From positions 1 through 34,998 of the forward strand of contig VXUF01000041.1 in the NCBI GenBank assembly GCA_009837085.1: a stretch of 34,998 nucleotides of DNA, in the 5' to 3' direction. Shown piece by piece: positions 20,127 through 34,998 of the stretch; the stretch's first letter is position 1; the number at the start of each line of letters is the position of its first letter. This DNA is from Holophagales bacterium. GTDB lineage: Bacteria > Acidobacteriota > Thermoanaerobaculia > Multivoradales > Multivoraceae. The notes below the pieces were generated by a model. That model made no database searches. It was not told where the DNA came from and saw nothing but the letters and a program-made list of their open reading frames with translations. The translations under genes were made by a program, and so were the position numbers.

Positions 20127-21025
20127 AGCCGGCCGCACCCGAGACGCGAGCAGAGCGCAGCGCACTGGTCGAGCGCTCCGGCGATCTCGGGCGCGACGTG
20201 GTAGCGGTCGAGGAACCGCTCGAGATCCGGGTCGACGGCGAGGCCGTCGTCGTGACGATGCGCAGCCCCGGCGCGGAGCGGGACCTCGCGCTTGGATACC
20301 TCCACGCCGAAGGGCTGATCGAGCAAACGGCCGATGTCGAGGACGTGATCGTGGGCGGAGCGCCGCGGCGGGACGAGACGTCGCCGCCAGACGTCGAGCC
20401 GGCCGTCACCGGATCGATCGTCGACGTCCGGCTCTCGGCAAGGGGACGCCGGGCGGTGAGCCGCCGCGCCGAGACCAGGAAGCGGGAACGAGCCTTCCGG
20501 GTCACCAGCGCTTGCGGAGTCTGCGGCAAGCCCTCGCTCGAGGACCTGTGGGTGCGGCTGCCGTCGATCCGGCCGCTCGACCTGGCGCCGGACCGCGAGC
20601 GGCTCCTGGTCCAGGAACTGCCGGCGGCCATGCAGGAGGGCCAACCCCTCTTCGGCGACACGGGCGGCGTTCATGCGGCGGCCCTGTTCGAGGTCGCCGG
20701 CGGGCAGCCCGAACTGCTATGGCTTCGCGAAGACATCGGACGCCACAACGCGGTCGATAAGGTCGTAGGCAAGGCGCTACGGGCGAACCGGCTGCCTCTT
20801 TTCGACACGATCCTCGCGGTCAGCGGTCGGCTCGGTTTCGAGATCGTGCAGAAGGCGGCGGTGGCCGGCATCCCGGTGCTTGCCGCGGTCGGCGCGCCGT
20901 CGAGCCTGGCCCTGGACATCGCCCACCTGGCCGGCATCCGCGTCTACGCTTTCGTCGCCGCCAACCGCAGCAATCTCTATCCCGCCGCGCCGGTCGAAGC
21001 GCGGCGACTGGGCAGTTCCGATTGA
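20123..21025 (+). CDS. fdhD: FdhD, sulfurtransferase for formate dehydrogenase-type molybdoenzymes
   Basis: A 300-residue FdhD protein that transfers sulfur from a cysteine desulfurase to the molybdenum cofactor before insertion into FDH-like enzymes. The catalytic pair is Cys131 and Cys134 in SACGVCGK. The conserved nucleotide- and cofactor-binding block REDIGRHNAVDKVVG and the terminal LAGIRVYAFVAANRSNLY are present. GTG 20123 overlaps the stop of the molybdoenzyme gene by four bases, so the two proteins are made together, and the upstream enzyme is its obvious client. FdhD is usually about 270-300 residues. The gene's stop lies within the -35 region of the next promoter. Confidence 0.95.
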   Translation: MKPAAPETRAERSALVERSGDLGRDVVAVEEPLEIRVDGEAVVVTMRSPGAERDLALGYLHAEGLIEQTADVEDVIVGGAPRRDETSPPDVEPAVTGSIVDVRLSARGRRAVSRRAETRKRERAFRVTSACGVCGKPSLEDLWVRLPSIRPLDLAPDRERLLVQELPAAMQEGQPLFGDTGGVHAAALFEVAGGQPELLWLREDIGRHNAVDKVVGKALRANRLPLFDTILAVSGRLGFEIVQKAAVAGIPVLAAVGAPSSLALDIAHLAGIRVYAFVAANRSNLYPAAPVEARRLGSSD

Positions 21026-21050
21026 CGAGTCCGAACGCTGGGCATAGGTT
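21022..21050 (+). promoter_or_regulatory. Promoter of the amino-acid dehydrogenase gene
   Basis: TTGACG at 21022-21027 and TAGGTT at 21045-21050 are spaced by exactly 17 bases. Transcription should begin near 21057, giving a leader that includes a strong AGGAGG at 21075-21080. The -35 overlaps the last codons of fdhD. Confidence 0.6.
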
Positions 21051-21083
21051 GCCCCTGAAAGCGGTTGACCTCTGAGGAGGTGC

Positions 21084-21106
21084 ATGAAGATGACGAGGAT
21101 TCCGAA

Positions 21107-21110
<4 letters not shown>
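21084..21110 (+). CDS. Possible 8-codon upstream micro-ORF (MKMTRIPK)
   Basis: ATG at 21084 lies three bases after AGGAGG, with another ATG at 21090 nine bases after it. The frame reads eight codons and stops with TGA at 21108-21110, overlapping the GTG start of the dehydrogenase (GTGA). Either this couples translation into the dehydrogenase, or the dehydrogenase really starts here and a base is missing from the assembly. It may also be chance, with the dehydrogenase starting at the TTG at 21065 or the GTG at 21080. Confidence 0.3.
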
Positions 21111-22558
<1,448 letters not shown>

Positions 22559-22594
22559 CCGGCGCTTCTCCCCCTCGCCCCCTTAGCCCAACCC

Positions 22595-23547
22595 GTGCTG
22601 ATCTCCCTGCTGCTGATTGTGCTCGGCATCGCCGTGCTCTGGGCCGGCGGCGAGATCCTCGTGCGCTCCGTGACCGGCCTGGCCGCGATTCTCCGCGTCA
22701 GTCCGACGGTGATCGGGCTCACCGTCGTCGCCTTCGGCACCTCGGCGCCGGAACTCGGCGTGGCGATAGCGGCCGCGCTGCGGGACTCCGCCGGGCTGAT
22801 CTACGGCAACGTCGTCGGTTCGAACATCGCCAACGTCGGTCTGATCCTCGGCATCTCGGCGCTCGTGGTGCCTCTGCACAACCACAGCGAAGGCGCCGAA
22901 CGCCAGGCGATCCGCCTGGTCCGCCGCGAGCTCCCCTTCATGCTCGCCACTTCCCTGCTCGTCCTGACCTTCACCGCCTTCGGCCGCCTGGGCCGGTTCG
23001 AGGGCGTGGTGCTGCTCGCGCTGATGGCGTACTTCCTGCTCGTCCTGGTCCGAGCCGGCGACGCCGAACCAGCCGATCCCCAGGGCGTCAGCGCACCCAA
23101 GTCCGTCTTTGGCACCCTCGTGGGACTCATCCTGCTCGCCGTCGGCGCGGCCTGGCTCCTGGTGCCCGCGGCGGAGAATCTGGCGCTGGACCTCGGCGTC
23201 AGCGAGAAGGTCGTCGGACTCACGGTCGTGGCTTTCGGCACCAGCGTGCCCGCGCTCGCCGCCTGCCTGGTCGCGGCCTCCCGGAATCAGCCCGGCATCG
23301 TGCTGGGAAACATCGTCGGCTCGAACGTCTTCAACATCCTGCTCGTCCTGCCGGCCGCGATTCTCATCCGCCCCTTCGAAACCACCTTCCTCGCCGAGGG
23401 CCTGGACGCCTCGGTCATGCTCTTCTTCAGCCTCCTCATGTTCCTCGCCGTCTACCTGCTGCGACACGGCCGCAGCATCGGACGGACCTGGGGCACGCTG
23501 CTCGTGGCAGCCTATGGGGGCTACGTGGCCTGGCTCTTCAGCAAGCT

Positions 23548-23551
<4 letters not shown>
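22595..23551 (+). CDS. CaCA-family sodium/calcium exchanger-like membrane protein
   Basis: A 318-residue inner-membrane protein with the two inverted alpha-repeats of the YrbG/CaCA family. Repeat 1 is intact: [11 protein letters not shown] (Glu53) and [16 protein letters not shown]. Repeat 2 reads [15 protein letters not shown], with Ala220 in the place of the ion-binding Glu that pairs with Glu53, and then [15 protein letters not shown]. About ten membrane segments are expected. The usual role is export of Ca2+ in exchange for Na+ or H+. Losing one of the two central Glu residues should alter ion choice or activity. It starts with GTG at 22595 and ends in an ATGA overlap with gcvP. Confidence 0.9.
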
Positions 23552-26523
<2,972 letters not shown>

Positions 26524-26557
26524 GGGTTACTGCCCCGTTGACCGGCACCACCCGGAA

Positions 26558-28117
26558 TCAGGATGTCAGCCCGAACTCGATCGCGTCGGAGAGGGCCTCC
26601 CAGCTCGCCTCGATGATGTTCGTGCCCGCGCCGACCGTGGTCCAGCGCTGGCCGCCGGCGACGAAGTCCACGAGCACCCGGGTCGTGGCGGCCGTACCCT
26701 GGGCGCTGTCCAGAATGCGGACCTTGTAGTCGGCGAGCCGCATTTCGCCCAGGGCCGGATAGTGGGGCTCCAGCGCCTTGCGCAGCGCGTGCGCCAGCGC
26801 GTTGACCGGGCCGTTGCCCTCGGAGGCCGTATGGGCGATCGTGCCGTCCGGCACCTCGACCTTGACCGTCGCCTCGGCGACGAGACCCCGACCATCGCGA
26901 TGCTCGACCACGGTGAGGAAGTCGATCAGGCGGAACGGCGCCTCGTAGCCCGGTTCCGCCCGTCGCAGCATGAGCTCGACGGACGCCTCGGCGGCCTCGA
27001 AACTGTAGCCGCGGTTCTCGAGCTCCTTGACCTTGTACAGCACCTCACGCGCGTGGGGGGTCTCCGTGATCCCGGCGCCCGCCGCGAGATGAGCGATGTT
27101 GCCGCGGCCCGAGAGCTCGGAGACCACGGCGCGCATTTCGTTGCCCACGCGTTCGGGTTCCAGGTGCTGATAGCTCGCCGGCTCCTTCAGCATGGCCGCG
27201 ACGTGGACGCCGCCCTTGTGCGCGAAGGCGCTCCGGCCGACATAGGGCAGATGGTCGTCGTGCGTGATGTTCGCCACCTCGGCTACGTAGCGCGAGAGGG
27301 CCGTCAACTCCCGGAGTCGCTCGTTGGGGACACAGGAACAGCCCATCTTGCACTGAAGGTCGGGCAGGATGGTGACCAGGTTGGCGTTCGCCACCCGCTC
27401 ACCGTAGCCGTTGATCGTGCCCTGCACCATGACGGCACCAGCACGCACAGCGGCAAGCGAGTTGGCCACGCCGCAGCCGCCGTCGTCGTGGGTATGGATG
27501 CCGATCCGCGCCTGGTCTCCCAGTTCGGCCCGCACCGCCTCGACGCCGGCCTCGATCTGCCACGGCAGGGAACCGCCGTTCGTGTCGCATAGCACGAGGT
27601 AGTCGGCGCCCGCGGAGGCCGCGGCACGCAGGGTGCCAAGGGCGCACTCGGGATTCGCGGCGAAACCGTCGAAGAAGTGCTCGGCGTCGTAGATCACTTC
27701 GCGCCCCAGTTCCTTGAGGTAGCCGACCGAGTCCCGGACCATCGCTTCGTTCTCCGCGATGTCGGTCTCCAGCACCTTCTCGATATGGAGGTCCCAGCTC
27801 TTGCCGAAGATCGTCACGACCGGCGTCTCCGCCGCCACCAGGGCCTGGATGTTGCCGTCGTGCGCGCAGGTGTCGTTCTTGCGGCGCGTGCTGCCGAAGG
27901 CGCAGATCTTCGTCTGCTCGAGTTCGACATCGCGGATCGCGGCGAAGAAGTCGGCGTCCTTGGGATTGGAACCGGGCCAGCCGCACTCGAGGTAGGGGAT
28001 CCCGAAAGCGTCCAGCCGCCTGGCGATCGCCAGCTTGTCCGCCAGCGACAGCGAGATGTTCTCGCGCTGGGTCCCGTCGCGGAGCGTCGTGTCGTACAGC
28101 TCGATCCTGGTCGTCAT
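26558..28117 (-). CDS. cimA: Citramalate synthase
   Basis: A 519-residue member of the isopropylmalate/homocitrate synthase family, most like the citramalate synthase branch that condenses pyruvate with acetyl-CoA in the threonine-independent route to isoleucine. The TIM barrel opens with YDTTLRDGTQRENISLS (DTTLRDG from Asp9), has LECGWPGSNPKD, GIHTHDDGG (metal His208 and His210) and GTINGYGERVANANLV. AFAHKGGVHVAAM marks the linker, and residues of about 370-519 form the LeuA-type regulatory domain. FGSTRRKN and VTIFGKSWDLH are typical of this branch rather than LeuA. A TAGGGT box lies nine bases before the ATG. It follows the SNF2 gene by 25 bp on the same strand and converges with gcvP. IlvE and IlvB nearby complete the theme. 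Confidence 0.9.
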   Translation of the reverse strand: MTTRIELYDTTLRDGTQRENISLSLADKLAIARRLDAFGIPYLECGWPGSNPKDADFFAAIRDVELEQTKICAFGSTRRKNDTCAHDGNIQALVAAETPVVTIFGKSWDLHIEKVLETDIAENEAMVRDSVGYLKELGREVIYDAEHFFDGFAANPECALGTLRAAASAGADYLVLCDTNGGSLPWQIEAGVEAVRAELGDQARIGIHTHDDGGCGVANSLAAVRAGAVMVQGTINGYGERVANANLVTILPDLQCKMGCSCVPNERLRELTALSRYVAEVANITHDDHLPYVGRSAFAHKGGVHVAAMLKEPASYQHLEPERVGNEMRAVVSELSGRGNIAHLAAGAGITETPHAREVLYKVKELENRGYSFEAAEASVELMLRRAEPGYEAPFRLIDFLTVVEHRDGRGLVAEATVKVEVPDGTIAHTASEGNGPVNALAHALRKALEPHYPALGEMRLADYKVRILDSAQGTAATTRVLVDFVAGGQRWTTVGAGTNIIEASWEALSDAIEFGLTS

Positions 28118-28142
28118 CGGCGCACTACCCTATTGACCGGCG

Positions 28143-31091
<2,949 letters not shown>

Positions 31092-31116
31092 GACGAAACG
31101 CGCGCGTAAACGCTCG

Positions 31117-31122
31117 ACTATA
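31117..31122 (-). promoter_or_regulatory. Candidate -10 box, SNF2 gene
   Basis: TATAGT on the minus strand, near-consensus, with transcription expected to start near 31110. The -35 is weak. It would leave a leader of about 20 bases before the TTG at 31091. Confidence 0.4.
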
Positions 31123-31191
31123 CCGCCGAATCAGAGCCCTGTGTTGGCTTCGGCGCTAGGCTCTCCAGGTACCCGGATGCCTTCTCCGGCC

Positions 31192-32307
31192 ATGAAGATG
31201 ACGACGAAGAACCGAGCGGTGTATGCGATGCTCGTCCTCGCCGCTGCCTGCGCCCCTCCACCGACGACCGACACCGCGGTTCCCGACGACTCGCATGACC
31301 GGCCCGGAACACGCCTGACCGAACTCGACGACGTCCTGTTGGAAGAAGGGACGCGAGGCTTCTCCGGCAGCGTCCTGGTGGCCCGGGGTGGCGACGTGCT
31401 CCACCGGGGCGGCTACGGCCTGGCGGACCGGGAAGCCGGCGTGCCCTTCCGACCGGAGACGGTGTCGACGATCGGCTCCATCACCAAGCAGTTCACCGGC
31501 GCCGCGATCCTCAAGCTCCAGGAGCAGGGGCGCCTGCGCGTCGACGATCCGGTCGGCCGCTTCTTCCCCGACGCGCCCACCGACAAGGCCGGGATCACGA
31601 TCCACCAGCTCCTCACCCACACCGCCGGCCTGCCTCCCGCGCTCGGTTCGGACGAGGAGTACATCGGCCGCGACGACTACCTGAAAGCGGTCTGGCGCAC
31701 CGAGTTGCAGTACCCGCCGGGCGAACGCCACGGCTACTCGAACACCGGCTACTCCGTGCTCGCCGCGATCGTCGAACTGAGCGCCGACGCGAGCTATGAG
31801 GAGTTCCTGCGGCGGGAATTCTTCGACCCGCTGGACATGCGTCACACCGGCTACCGTCTGGCGGACTGGTCCGAAGCGCACGTCGCCGCCGGCTACCGGG
31901 ACGACCGCCACTTCGGCCGGGTAGCCGACAAGCAGATCCATGAGGACGGCTTCTCGTGGCACCTGGTCGGCAACGGCGGCATTCACTCGACCGTCGGCGA
32001 CATGGCCCGCTGGGTCAAGGCACTTCGCGCAGGCGAAGTGCTGTCTGCCGAGTCGCTCGACGCCCTGTTCGGCGAACACGTGGACGAGGGCTACGGCGAC
32101 TCCTACTACGGCTACGGCTGGGTTACCTTCCACCTCCCGAACGGCGAGCGGATGATCGGACACAACGGCGGCAACGGCTTCTTCTTCGCCGACCTGAACT
32201 TCTTTCCGGACCGCGACGATCTGCTGTACTGCCTGTTCGTGAACGACTCCCGGTCCGAAGAGGTCACCGGCCGGATCCGCCGGTTGCTGCTCGAGCGGGC
32301 CCCTTGA
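31192..32307 (+). CDS. Serine hydrolase of the beta-lactamase/penicillin-binding (class C-like) family, lipoprotein
   Basis: A 371-residue protein with a lipoprotein-type signal (YAMLVLAAAC, Cys20 as the lipid anchor), then a linker and a class C beta-lactamase-like domain. The nucleophile is Ser96 in SITK, the second motif is Tyr182-Ser-Asn in GYSNTGYS, and the third is HNGG near residue 323. All three catalytic motifs are therefore present. Family members include D-aminopeptidases, esterases and beta-lactamases; the substrate cannot be assigned. ATG 31192 is preferred because the signal peptide begins right after it, though the ATG at 31177 is possible. Its last codons overlap the -35 of the ilv promoter, so the operon downstream starts without an intervening terminator. 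Confidence 0.85.
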   Translation: MKMTTKNRAVYAMLVLAAACAPPPTTDTAVPDDSHDRPGTRLTELDDVLLEEGTRGFSGSVLVARGGDVLHRGGYGLADREAGVPFRPETVSTIGSITKQFTGAAILKLQEQGRLRVDDPVGRFFPDAPTDKAGITIHQLLTHTAGLPPALGSDEEYIGRDDYLKAVWRTELQYPPGERHGYSNTGYSVLAAIVELSADASYEEFLRREFFDPLDMRHTGYRLADWSEAHVAAGYRDDRHFGRVADKQIHEDGFSWHLVGNGGIHSTVGDMARWVKALRAGEVLSAESLDALFGEHVDEGYGDSYYGYGWVTFHLPNGERMIGHNGGNGFFFADLNFFPDRDDLLYCLFVNDSRSEEVTGRIRRLLLERAP

Positions 32308-32333
32308 CAGCCGCTCCTCTCCTCTCCTACGCT
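32304..32333 (+). promoter_or_regulatory. Promoter of the ilv operon
   Basis: A consensus TTGACA at 32304-32309 and TACGCT at 32328-32333 with an 18-base spacer. Transcription should start near 32340. The leader then holds a small hairpin (CTACC/GGTAG, 32346-32359) and the leader-peptide gene. Confidence 0.65.
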
Positions 32334-32380
32334 CCCCCGCACGACCTACCGCCCGGTAGATCAGCGGAATCTTCTATCCC

Positions 32381-32449
32381 ATGACTCGTCCCGCCATCCT
32401 CCTGTTGCTGGTTCTGGTTCTGGTCCTTGTGACCCAGGGGGCTAACTAG
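32381..32449 (+). CDS. Leu/Val-rich attenuator leader peptide (ilv)
   Basis: A 22-codon ORF, ATG to TAG, that encodes MTRPA followed by ILLLLVLVLVLV and then TQGAN. Seven Leu, five Val and one Ile codons form an almost unbroken run, as in ilv and leu leader peptides. It sits between a strong promoter and a terminator hairpin, just before ilvE. Its final codons (GGG GCT) are the bases that can pair with the terminator's left arm. It has no function as a protein; ribosome stalling on it senses charged tRNA-Leu and tRNA-Val. Confidence 0.85.
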   Translation: MTRPAILLLLVLVLVLVTQGAN

Positions 32450-32485
32450 GCGCACCAACAGGAAACTGAGCGACTTCAAGCCCCC
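32437..32485 (+). promoter_or_regulatory. Antiterminator of the ilv attenuator
   Basis: GGGGGCT at 32437-32443, within the end of the leader-peptide gene, is complementary over seven bases to AGCCCCC at 32479-32485, the left arm of the terminator. A ribosome stalled in the early Leu/Val run would leave the first segment free to pair, preventing termination. A ribosome at the TAG (32447) would cover it and let the terminator form. Confidence 0.75.
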
Positions 32486-32507
32486 AGCACCGCCTGGGGG
32501 CTTTTTT
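32478..32507 (+). terminator. Attenuator terminator upstream of ilvE
   Basis: A perfect 10-bp stem AAGCCCCCAG/CTGGGGGCTT with a six-base loop (CACCGC) runs into a T6 tract (32502-32507). This is a canonical intrinsic terminator located between the leader peptide and ilvE, 25 bases before the ilvE start. Confidence 0.9.
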
Positions 32508-32532
32508 GGTTCAGCGCCAGTGGAGTAACTGC

Positions 32533-33489
32533 ATGCCAATAGAACGATCGGAGTGGATCTGGATCGACGACCAGTGGAAGCCCTGGGACGAGGCGACCGT
32601 CCACCTCACCACCCACGGCCTCCACTACGGCTCGTCCGTGTTCGAGGGCATTCGGGCCTATGACACGGGCGAAACGACCGCGATCTTCCGTCTCGGTCCC
32701 CACGTCCGGCGCTTGTTCGACAGTTGCCGGATCATGCGCATGGACCCCGGCTACACGCAGGACCAGGTCGAGGAACTGTGCGTCGAGGCGGTGGCTCGCA
32801 ATCGCCTGGAGTCGTGCTACATCCGGCCGCTGATCTATCGGGGCAACGAGGAGATGGGTCTCAATCCGACCTCCTGCAGTTCCAGGCTGGCGATCTACGC
32901 GGTGCGGTGGGGCCGCTACCTCGGCGAGGAGGCGATCGAGCAGGGCGTCGACGCCGCGATCAGTTCCTGGCGGCGCTTCAACTCGAACACGGCCGTGCCG
33001 CTGGGCAAGATCAGCGGGCAGTACGTGACGAACCAGTTCGTGTCGATCGAGGCCCGCGAGCACGGCTACGCCGAGGGCATCATGCTCGACGACCGCGGCC
33101 TGGTCTGCGAGGGCGCCGGCGAGAACCTCTTCCTGATCAGAGACGGAGTGATCCACACACCACCGCTCTACAACTCCATCCTGGGCGGCATCACCAGGGA
33201 CTCGGTCATCACGATCGCCCACGACCTGAAGTACGACGTCCGCTTCCAGCCGATCGCCCGGGAAGAGCTCTATCTCGCCGACGAGCTGTTCATGACGGGC
33301 ACCGCGGCCGAAGTGAGTCCGGTGCGCTCCGTCGACCGGATCCCGATCGGCAGCGGCACGCGCGGCGAGATCACGCACCACCTCCAGGAGGAGTTCTTCG
33401 GGCTGGTCGAGGGCCGGCTCCCCGACCGCCACAACTGGCTCACCCAGGTACCCCGGCTGCAGGAGGCCGCGCCACCTCTGGCCGGGTGA
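32533..33489 (+). CDS. ilvE: Branched-chain amino-acid aminotransferase
   Basis: A 318-residue class IV PLP aminotransferase performing the last step of Ile, Val and Leu synthesis with glutamate as amino donor. It has GLHYGSSVFEGIRAY near residue 29, the PLP lysine Lys159 in VPLGKISGQYV, CEGAGENLFLI, LGGITRDSV and FMTGTAAEVSPV, all typical of the E. coli IlvE type. The ATG at 32533 has GGAG seven bases upstream. It is the first structural gene behind the attenuator and is followed 15 bases later by the acetohydroxyacid synthase large subunit. Expression should rise when charged Leu or Val tRNA is scarce. Confidence 0.95.
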   Translation: MPIERSEWIWIDDQWKPWDEATVHLTTHGLHYGSSVFEGIRAYDTGETTAIFRLGPHVRRLFDSCRIMRMDPGYTQDQVEELCVEAVARNRLESCYIRPLIYRGNEEMGLNPTSCSSRLAIYAVRWGRYLGEEAIEQGVDAAISSWRRFNSNTAVPLGKISGQYVTNQFVSIEAREHGYAEGIMLDDRGLVCEGAGENLFLIRDGVIHTPPLYNSILGGITRDSVITIAHDLKYDVRFQPIAREELYLADELFMTGTAAEVSPVRSVDRIPIGSGTRGEITHHLQEEFFGLVEGRLPDRHNWLTQVPRLQEAAPPLAG

Positions 33490-33504
33490 TGCGAGGAGGC
33501 CGCA

Positions 33505-34998
33505 ATGAGTGACGAAACGACCGCAGCGGACCGGGCGAACGAAGAGGGGGGCAGGAGTGCGGACGCCGTCGTGCTGACCGGCGCCGAGATCGTGTGCGAG
33601 TGTCTGCTGCGGGAGGGGGTCGAGATCGTCTTCGGCTATCCGGGCGGAGCCATCCTGCCCACTTACGATGCCCTGACGAAGTACCCCCAACTCCACCACG
33701 TGCTGACCCGCCACGAGCAGGGCGCGTCGCACATGGCCGACGGCTACGCCCGCGCCACCGGCAAGGTCGGCGTGGCGATGGCGACCAGCGGTCCCGGCGC
33801 GACGAACCTCGTCACCGGGATCGCCACCGCGATGATGGACTCGTCTCCGATCGTCTGCATCACGGGGCAGGTACCGACCGGAGCCATCGGCAGCGACGCC
33901 TTCCAGGAAACAGACGTCACTGGAATCACCCTCCCGATCACCAAGCACAACTACCTGGTGACGAGCATCGAGGAACTGCCCGAGGTGATGCGTGAGGCGT
34001 TCCACATCGCCCGCACCGGGCGGCCCGGGCCGGTGCTGGTGGACATCCCGAAGGACGTGCAGATCCAGGAGGCCGAGTTCGTCTACCCGACGGAACCCAT
34101 CGAGCTCCCCGGCTACAGCCCGCCGCGGGCGGCCAGGGCGCGCCAGGTCGACGCGGCCCTGGAACTGATCCGGAAGTCGAAGCGGCCGATCATCCTCGCC
34201 GGCCACGGCATCTCGATGGCCGGCGCCAACCGTGAACTCGCGCAGCTGGCGGAGAAGGCGCAGATTCCGATCGCGCTGACCCTGCTCGGCAAGGGCGCGA
34301 TCTCCGAGCACCATCCACTCTGCCTGGGGATGATGGGAATGCACGGCGGCGCCGAAGTGAACCACGCGATCCAGGAAGCCGACCTGCTGATCGCCCTGGG
34401 CATGCGCTTCGACGACCGCGTGACCGGCAACCTGGCGACCTATGCCCGGGACTCGCGCAAGATCCACGTCGACATCGACCCCTCCGAGATCAACAAGAAC
34501 GTGACCGTCGACGTGGGTATCGTCGGCGACCTCCTCGAGGTCCTGCGCCAACTCCTCGAGCGGGTCGAGCGACGACCGAACGAGGCCTGGTTCGACCGCA
34601 TCGCCGAGTGGCGCGCGGACTCCGAACTGCGGGAGATCGTCCGGCCGGCCGACGCGGCCCAGCACCCGGCGGTACCCGAAGGCAAGCTGCTCGGCGCTCA
34701 GGTCATCCGCGACCTGTTCGAGTTCACGGGCGGCGATGCCATCACGGTCACCGACGTCGGCCAGCACCAGATGTGGGAGGCCCAGTACTACCACCACGAA
34801 CGGCCGCACAGCCTGATCACCAGCGGCGGCCTCGGGACGATGGGCTTCGGGCTGCCGGCGGCAATCGGCGCCAAGATGTCTTGCCCCGACCAGGAAGTCT
34901 GGGCCATCGTCGGCGATGGGGGATTCCAGATGACCATGATGGAACTCGCCACCGCGGTTCAGGAGCAGGTCAACGTCCACATCGCGATCATCAACAAC
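33505..34998 (+). CDS. ilvB: Acetolactate (acetohydroxyacid) synthase large subunit, partial
   Basis: The first 498 codons of the ThDP-dependent enzyme that makes acetolactate and acetohydroxybutyrate, the common first step of Val/Leu and Ile synthesis. The catalytic Glu71 is in RHEQGASHMADGYAR; GYPGGAILPTYDAL and TSGPGATNLVTGIA precede and follow it. A FAD-binding middle domain includes LGMMGMHGG and ALGMRFDDRVTGNL. The ThDP motif GDGGFQM and its closing NN are the last residues before the window ends, so about 80-100 residues are missing. A GAGGAGG lies before the ATG. The small subunit ilvN is expected just outside the window. Confidence 0.95.
   Translation, partial: MSDETTAADRANEEGGRSADAVVLTGAEIVCECLLREGVEIVFGYPGGAILPTYDALTKYPQLHHVLTRHEQGASHMADGYARATGKVGVAMATSGPGATNLVTGIATAMMDSSPIVCITGQVPTGAIGSDAFQETDVTGITLPITKHNYLVTSIEELPEVMREAFHIARTGRPGPVLVDIPKDVQIQEAEFVYPTEPIELPGYSPPRAARARQVDAALELIRKSKRPIILAGHGISMAGANRELAQLAEKAQIPIALTLLGKGAISEHHPLCLGMMGMHGGAEVNHAIQEADLLIALGMRFDDRVTGNLATYARDSRKIHVDIDPSEINKNVTVDVGIVGDLLEVLRQLLERVERRPNEAWFDRIAEWRADSELREIVRPADAAQHPAVPEGKLLGAQVIRDLFEFTGGDAITVTDVGQHQMWEAQYYHHERPHSLITSGGLGTMGFGLPAAIGAKMSCPDQEVWAIVGDGGFQMTMMELATAVQEQVNVHIAIINN

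Noticed and set aside
26524..26557. Bidirectional terminator between gcvP and cimA
   Set aside because: Only a short CCGG/CCGG pairing without T-tracts; too weak to call.

Overview
This is a GC-rich, densely coded bacterial window with many GTG starts, 4-bp ATGA/GTGA overlaps and short intergenic gaps. The gene content (very long CRTAC1/ASPIC-type secreted proteins, TPR proteins, an ImuA-ImuB-DnaE2 mutasome, a YdeP-like molybdoenzyme, SWIM-SNF2 helicase) suggests an uncultured Acidobacteriota-like lineage. That assignment is inference; the window holds no rRNA or other taxonomic marker. I recognised no tRNA, rRNA, insertion sequence or CRISPR array. No gap without a gene exceeds about 225 bases.

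Layout. 91-2533: ABC-type module (membrane protein, ATPase) and a VOC protein, translationally coupled. 2561-5037: imuA-imuB behind a 15-bp dyad that overlaps a -10 box. 5046-6811 (minus): an ORC/STAND-like ATPase preceded by two tandem palindromic units, and a thioredoxin-like 2Fe-2S ferredoxin. 6854-9299: VOC, secreted TPR protein, GYD protein. 9431-12862: dnaE2, the error-prone polymerase partner of ImuAB, 4.4 kb away from them. 12911-13619: VapBC-type toxin-antitoxin pair. 13643-17884 (minus): a giant secreted CRTAC1/ASPIC-thioredoxin-TPR protein interrupted by one in-frame UGA. 17916-21025: YdeP-like molybdoenzyme and its sulfurtransferase FdhD. 21107-26523: Glu/Leu-type dehydrogenase, CaCA exchanger, and glycine dehydrogenase GcvP, which also carries one in-frame UGA. 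26558-31091 (minus): citramalate synthase and SNF2 helicase. 31192-32307: serine-hydrolase lipoprotein. 32304-34998: promoter, Leu/Val-rich leader peptide, attenuator, ilvE and the start of ilvB.

The most notable signals are the two single in-frame UGA codons in otherwise continuous genes, each followed by a hairpin placed like a bacterial SECIS element. In GcvP the UGA sits where many P-proteins have Cys. UGA is an ordinary stop elsewhere in the window, so context-dependent selenocysteine insertion is the most economical reading. Nonsense mutation or assembly error remains possible.

Two regulatory signals also stand out. One is a textbook branched-chain amino-acid attenuator. The other is a recurring TANNNT box 6-7 nt upstream of start codons, implying leaderless transcripts for several genes. 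Citramalate synthase, IlvE and IlvB fit one theme: isoleucine, valine and leucine synthesis with a threonine-independent route to isoleucine.
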